Below the pieces are notes generated by a model. The model was not told the origin of the DNA. It saw only the letters and a list, made by a program, of their open reading frames with translations, and made no database searches. The position numbers and the translations under genes were made by a program. From the NCBI GenBank assembly GCA_964498765.1, contig CAZCIU010000027.1, forward strand, positions 1-33,799: a DNA stretch of 33,799 nucleotides. Reading direction: 5' to 3'. This DNA comes from UPXZ01 sp964498765. GTDB lineage: Bacteria > Bacteroidota > Bacteroidia > Bacteroidales > Paludibacteraceae. Positions 30,719-33,799 of this stretch are shown piece after piece (the first letter of the stretch is position 1; every line of letters starts with the position of its first letter).

Positions 30719-33217
30719 TTATTTGGCTACAATAGTGATTTTAGCATTTTTCACCCCTTTTGCAGATGCTTCCAGTGTAATGGTGCCGCCTTTTTCAAGA
30801 CTTTGTACCAAAGCAGTCAGCTGTCCGCTGAAAAGCTTCATTTTCGGTGCTTGAAAACTTTCCAAACTTGCCGGATTTCCATTGGCCACGGCTTTGAATG
30901 TTCCTGCTCCGGTAACTTTGAAGCTGATTTCACGGTCGTCGGTGGCACAGAAATTACCGTTCTTGTCCACTAATTTAACATTCACAAATGAAATGTCGCG
31001 ACCATCGGCGTTGATATTGGTTCTGTCAGCTTCCAGTACAATTTTTGCCGGTTTGCCTGCTGTTTTCACTTCTTTTGTTGCCACAGCTTTTCCGTCAGCA
31101 TCGTAAGCAACTACTTTTACTGTTCCCGGTTCGTATTTCGTATCCATCCACATCAGGCGGTAACGCTTTTGACGCTCAAAGTTTTTATAAGCTTCCTCGT
31201 TTGCTGTCGAATCGCGGTTGATTGACAAATCTTTGGTGCGTTTTCCCTGGCTTTTCCCATTGATGAAAAGTTCGGCCGAAGGATAATTGGTATAAACGAA
31301 AATCGGCGTTACTTCGCCTTCACGTCCTTTCCAGTTCCAATGCGGAAGGATGTGCAACGTTTCTACTTCTTTGTTCCAATGGCTGCGATACAAGTAGTAA
31401 CGGTCTTTTGGAATACCTGCAAGGTCCACAATTCCGAACAATGAGCTGTGAGAGGGCCAATCGGTATAATAAGGTGTTGGTTCGCCGATATAGTCAAATC
31501 CGGTCCAAACAAATTCTCCCATAGCGTAAGGCAAATCTTCGTGCTGGATAAAGTCATCTTCCGGCAAATTTGACCAACCACAATGCTCTACGTCATACGA
31601 CGAAGATTGATGGTCATCGTATCTCGCCATTGATTTTCGCTCAACCGGGAATTTATACACGCCGCGAGAACTAACTGTGGAAGTAGTTTCTGTTCCAAGA
31701 ATAACTTGTTGCGGTAGTTTTTTGTAGTTTTCATGATACAAATGCGGACGATAGTTAAAGCCCGGAACATCCAGCAAAGCTGCGAAGTTATTATTTACAA
31801 CAGCCCCCGGATTATCCATTCCGTTTGTAACCGGACGAGTTGGATCTTCACGGTGGCAAATGTCTTGCAAGAAAAGATTGCGTTTTGGTCCCATATCGCC
31901 ATTGCCTTGTTCCGGCACTTCATTTCCTATACACCACATGATTACAGAAGCATTGTTGCGGAAATTATGCAATACATTAACCATATCTTTTTCAGCCCAT
32001 TCGTCCCAGAAAAGATTGTAACCATTCTGAACTTTCGGCTGTTTCCATTCGTCAAAAGTTTCCACCATCAGCATCATTCCCATTTCGTCGCAAGCGCGCA
32101 CCAATTCAGGCGCAGGCATATTGTGCGAAGTGCGAATGGCATTGGCTCCCATATCTTTCATAATGCGGATTTGACGACGAATAGCCGCGTCATTTACCGC
32201 TCCTCCCAATGGCCCTAAATCGTGGTGATTACATACGCCTTTGAAAACAGTTTTTTCGCCATTCAAGTAAAACCCATCGTTTGGACGTACTTCAATGGTC
32301 CGAATACCGAATGTGGTGGTGTATTCATCCACCAGTTTTCCGTTTGCGTAAAGCTTTGAAACGGCTTTATAAAGATGCGGATTGTCTAATGACCAGCGTT
32401 TTATATCTTCTACCACCATATCTTGGTTAAATTCGCCCAGGCTGTATTTATCCAATTTTGTTTCCTGCGTAGCAACAACTTTTCCGCTTGGGTTAAGCAC
32501 TTGCGTAGCTAATTTATAATCGCCGTTTGCTTTGGAATTTTGAATTTTTGTACGCACATTCACTTTTGCAAATCCATTAGTTACTACCGGCGTAGTTACA
32601 TAAGTTCCCCAAACCGGAATATGTACATCGTCAGTGATGATTACGTGCACATTTCTGTAAATTCCCGAACCTGGATACCAGCGAGATTGCTCCGGACGGT
32701 TTTCCAGACGAACAGCAAGCACGTTTGGCGTATTGTCTTTGTTCAAAAAGTCCGTTACGTCAAAGTGGAATGAATTGTAACCGTAAGGCCACTCACCTAC
32801 TTTTTTGCCGTTTACATAGACTTGCGAATTGGCCATGGCACCATCAAAAAGCACGGTAACACGTTTTCCGGCTTCGTAAGCAGGCAGATTTCCGGTGTTT
32901 CTGTACCATCCCACTCCCACAAATGGAAGTCCTCCGGTACGTCCGGCGTGCTCGGTAGCTTCGGTCTGTCCGTCTTGCAGAATAGCCACATGCTGTTTGT
33001 CGTTTTGAGGGCTGAAAGGTCCGTAAATAGCCCAATCGTGAGGAACTCTAACTGTCTGCCAGCCGCTATCGTCGTAGTTGGCATTCATTTGGGCAGGCTC
33101 ATCCGTGCGGATGAATTTCCAGTTTTTTTCAAGCAAATACTCTTTGCGATTTTGTGCGGATGCATTGAAGACAAATGCGATGGCAAGTATCAAAAATGCT
33201 AAATTCTTTCTTGTCAT
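30719..33217 (-). CDS. Exported glycoside hydrolase family 2 (beta-galactosidase-like)
   Basis: An 832-residue secreted enzyme. Signal peptide: MTRKNLAFLILAIAFVFNASAQ. Domains in order are a jelly-roll sugar-binding domain (about 25-200: NWKFIRTDEP, RVPHDWAIYGPF, WYRNTGNLP, YGYNSFHFDVTDFL), an immunoglobulin-like GH2 domain (about 205-305), and the TIM barrel (about 310-600) with FKGVCNHHDLGPLGGAV, NAIRTSHNMPAPELV, acid/base E433 in WCIGNEVPEQ and nucleophile E510 in ILGTETTS. C-terminal domains include a DUF4982-like part (SSLFGIVDLAGIPKDRYYLYRS, AELFINGKSQGKRT) and an Ig-like end (INADGRDISFVNVKLVDKNG). Activity is probably beta-galactosidase or a related exo-beta-glycosidase. There is no SusC/SusD gene beside it and no T9SS C-terminal signal visible. 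Confidence 0.92.
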   Translation of the reverse strand: MTRKNLAFLILAIAFVFNASAQNRKEYLLEKNWKFIRTDEPAQMNANYDDSGWQTVRVPHDWAIYGPFSPQNDKQHVAILQDGQTEATEHAGRTGGLPFVGVGWYRNTGNLPAYEAGKRVTVLFDGAMANSQVYVNGKKVGEWPYGYNSFHFDVTDFLNKDNTPNVLAVRLENRPEQSRWYPGSGIYRNVHVIITDDVHIPVWGTYVTTPVVTNGFAKVNVRTKIQNSKANGDYKLATQVLNPSGKVVATQETKLDKYSLGEFNQDMVVEDIKRWSLDNPHLYKAVSKLYANGKLVDEYTTTFGIRTIEVRPNDGFYLNGEKTVFKGVCNHHDLGPLGGAVNDAAIRRQIRIMKDMGANAIRTSHNMPAPELVRACDEMGMMLMVETFDEWKQPKVQNGYNLFWDEWAEKDMVNVLHNFRNNASVIMWCIGNEVPEQGNGDMGPKRNLFLQDICHREDPTRPVTNGMDNPGAVVNNNFAALLDVPGFNYRPHLYHENYKKLPQQVILGTETTSTVSSRGVYKFPVERKSMARYDDHQSSSYDVEHCGWSNLPEDDFIQHEDLPYAMGEFVWTGFDYIGEPTPYYTDWPSHSSLFGIVDLAGIPKDRYYLYRSHWNKEVETLHILPHWNWKGREGEVTPIFVYTNYPSAELFINGKSQGKRTKDLSINRDSTANEEAYKNFERQKRYRLMWMDTKYEPGTVKVVAYDADGKAVATKEVKTAGKPAKIVLEADRTNINADGRDISFVNVKLVDKNGNFCATDDREISFKVTGAGTFKAVANGNPASLESFQAPKMKLFSGQLTALVQSLEKGGTITLEASAKGVKNAKITIVAK

Positions 33218-33254
33218 AGAATAGTATATTAGATAGTTTCTAGATTTAAAGCTA

Positions 33255-33262
33255 CAAATATA
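33255..33262 (-). promoter_or_regulatory. Putative -7 element (TATATTTG) for the GH2 gene
   Basis: TATATTTG on the minus strand, 38 bp before the GH2 start, with an imperfect TTTA 18 bp upstream at the -33 position. Confidence 0.48.
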
Positions 33263-33310
33263 GCTATTTCATTTGACATCTAAAATCTAAAAAATTAGAA
33301 TATTAACAAA

Positions 33311-33342
33311 AAAACATCCGAAAAATTAATTTCGGATGTTTT
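33311..33342 (-). terminator. Terminator of the carboxypeptidase-regulatory-like gene
   Basis: A perfect stem AAAACATCCGAAA against TTTCGGATGTTTT with loop AATTAA, 23 bp beyond the stop; U-run on the minus strand. Confidence 0.88.
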
Positions 33343-33365
33343 CAAAAGCTATTACTGATAGATTA

Positions 33366-33716
33366 TTAAATCTGTTTCATTTTTACGTTTAATTTGGAAG
33401 AACTGCTTAAATCAACTTCAAGCGTTTGCTCAGCATAAGAAATCATACTAATCTTGATGTTTACTTTTCCGGGTTTGATGTTTTTGATAATAAAATTCCC
33501 GTCCAAATCTGAGTATATTTTTTGTCCATCAATAGTAATCTCGGCACCGGCTAGCGTTTCGTTTGCTGAAGCATCAACAATAAGTCCGTTTACAACTACA
33601 TCTTGAGCAGCAACTTCTACGTTTGCTTTGGTTTTTGCTTCTGCTTTTGCGTCTTTCGCTGCGCTAAGATTGATTATTGCCAAAGAAAACATGGCAAGTA
33701 AGATTAGTTTTTTCAT
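33366..33716 (-). CDS. Small exported protein with a carboxypeptidase-regulatory-like (CarboxypepD_reg) domain
   Basis: A 116-residue exported protein. The ATG at 33714-33716 gives a signal peptide (MKKLILLAMFSLAIINLSAA); a longer in-frame start near the window edge is rejected because it would put 27 residues before that signal. After an Ala/Lys/Glu linker (KDAKAEAKTKANVEVAAQ), residues about 41-114 form one beta-sandwich repeat of the type seen at the N-terminus of SusC-like receptors: VVNGLIVDASANETLAGAEI, DLDGNFIIKNIKPGKVNIKIS, MISYAEQTLEV. Nothing follows it, so it is a stand-alone domain, not a truncated receptor as far as I can see. Role unknown. Confidence 0.82.
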   Translation of the reverse strand: MKKLILLAMFSLAIINLSAAKDAKAEAKTKANVEVAAQDVVVNGLIVDASANETLAGAEITIDGQKIYSDLDGNFIIKNIKPGKVNIKISMISYAEQTLEVDLSSSSKLNVKMKQI

Positions 33717-33750
33717 TTCCTGTATAAATTTTTCTTTTAATTTTCTGATG

Positions 33751-33758
33751 CAAAAGTA
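33751..33758 (-). promoter_or_regulatory. Putative -7 element (TACTTTTG) for the 33366-33716 gene
   Basis: TACTTTTG on the minus strand, 34 bp before the chosen start. It lies inside the rejected longer reading frame, which supports the short start. -33 box unclear. Confidence 0.42.
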
Positions 33759-33799
33759 CGACACACACATTACATCATTATGACGAAATTTATACAATT

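Noticed and set aside
30719..33217. GH2 enzyme as a cargo of the type IX secretion system or part of a polysaccharide utilisation locus
   Set aside because: The C-terminus (KNAKITIVAK) lacks the type A or B sorting domain as far as I can see, and there is no SusC/SusD pair or other glycan gene beside it in the window.
33366..33716. Truncated SusC-like receptor pseudogene
   Set aside because: The frame ends cleanly after one complete beta-sandwich repeat and is followed by a strong terminator; no plug or barrel remnants follow.

Overview
The window looks like chromosomal core sequence of a low-GC member of the Bacteroidota, most likely order Bacteroidales. The signs are a Bacteroides-type fumarate reductase/succinate dehydrogenase (sdhC-sdhA-sdhB), a complete type IX secretion core operon (porP-gldK-gldL-gldM-gldN), Bacteroidota-typical families (DUF3078, DUF2795, START-like, PorP/SprF, LysM glucosaminidase), TAnnTTTG promoter elements and the lack of Shine-Dalgarno sequences. 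A partial HydG ([FeFe]-hydrogenase maturase), fumarate reductase, an acyl-CoA carboxyltransferase with its biotin carrier, and a cobalamin adenosyltransferase suggest an anaerobe fermenting to succinate and/or propionate (inference; Paludibacter-like physiology would fit, but the genus cannot be fixed from this window).

Layout. 1-434: 5' end of hydG (minus). 571-4603: sdhCAB operon with a near-ideal Bacteroides promoter, a palindromic element between sdhA and sdhB, and a shared terminator. 4619-7956: SGNH hydrolase and alaS (minus). 8241-10101: M23 peptidase and murI (plus). 10105-12712: a lipoprotein-type envelope protein, a membrane GT2 glycosyltransferase, and a Rieske-like lipoprotein. 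12790-14866: Ca/Na antiporter and DUF3078 outer-membrane protein. 14995-17204: biotin carrier and carboxyltransferase. 17356-19152: HEAT-like protein, DUF721/DciA-like protein, glucosaminidase-LysM protein. 19318-20241: cytidine deaminase and START-like protein (plus). 20324-21388: mnmA. 21401-21500: 100-N assembly gap inside a tandem-repeat array. 21631-28590: LuxR-type response regulator and gldN-gldM-gldL-gldK-porP (all minus). 28842-30587: DUF2795 protein, ATP:cob(I)alamin adenosyltransferase, methyltransferase. 30719-33716: exported GH2 beta-galactosidase-like enzyme and a small exported carboxypeptidase-regulatory-like protein. No stretch longer than about 300 bases lacks a gene; the larger spacers (435-713, 7957-8240, 21389-21630, 28591-28841) hold promoters or repeats, or nothing that I recognise.

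What stands out is not a new gene cluster but unusual decoration of standard genes. (1) SdhA carries an extra N-terminal region of about 95 residues made of eight 11-residue amphipathic-helix repeats. (2) The biotin carrier carries a long Arg/Lys/Glu/Ala helix. (3) Four spacers in and beside the T9SS operon contain related heptamer arrays of the form RYTTnnT, several abutting stop codons and one containing the assembly gap. (4) A 107-bp palindromic element sits in the sdhA-sdhB junction and ends three bases before the sdhB start. I see no CRISPR, tRNA, rRNA, IS transposase or phage genes.
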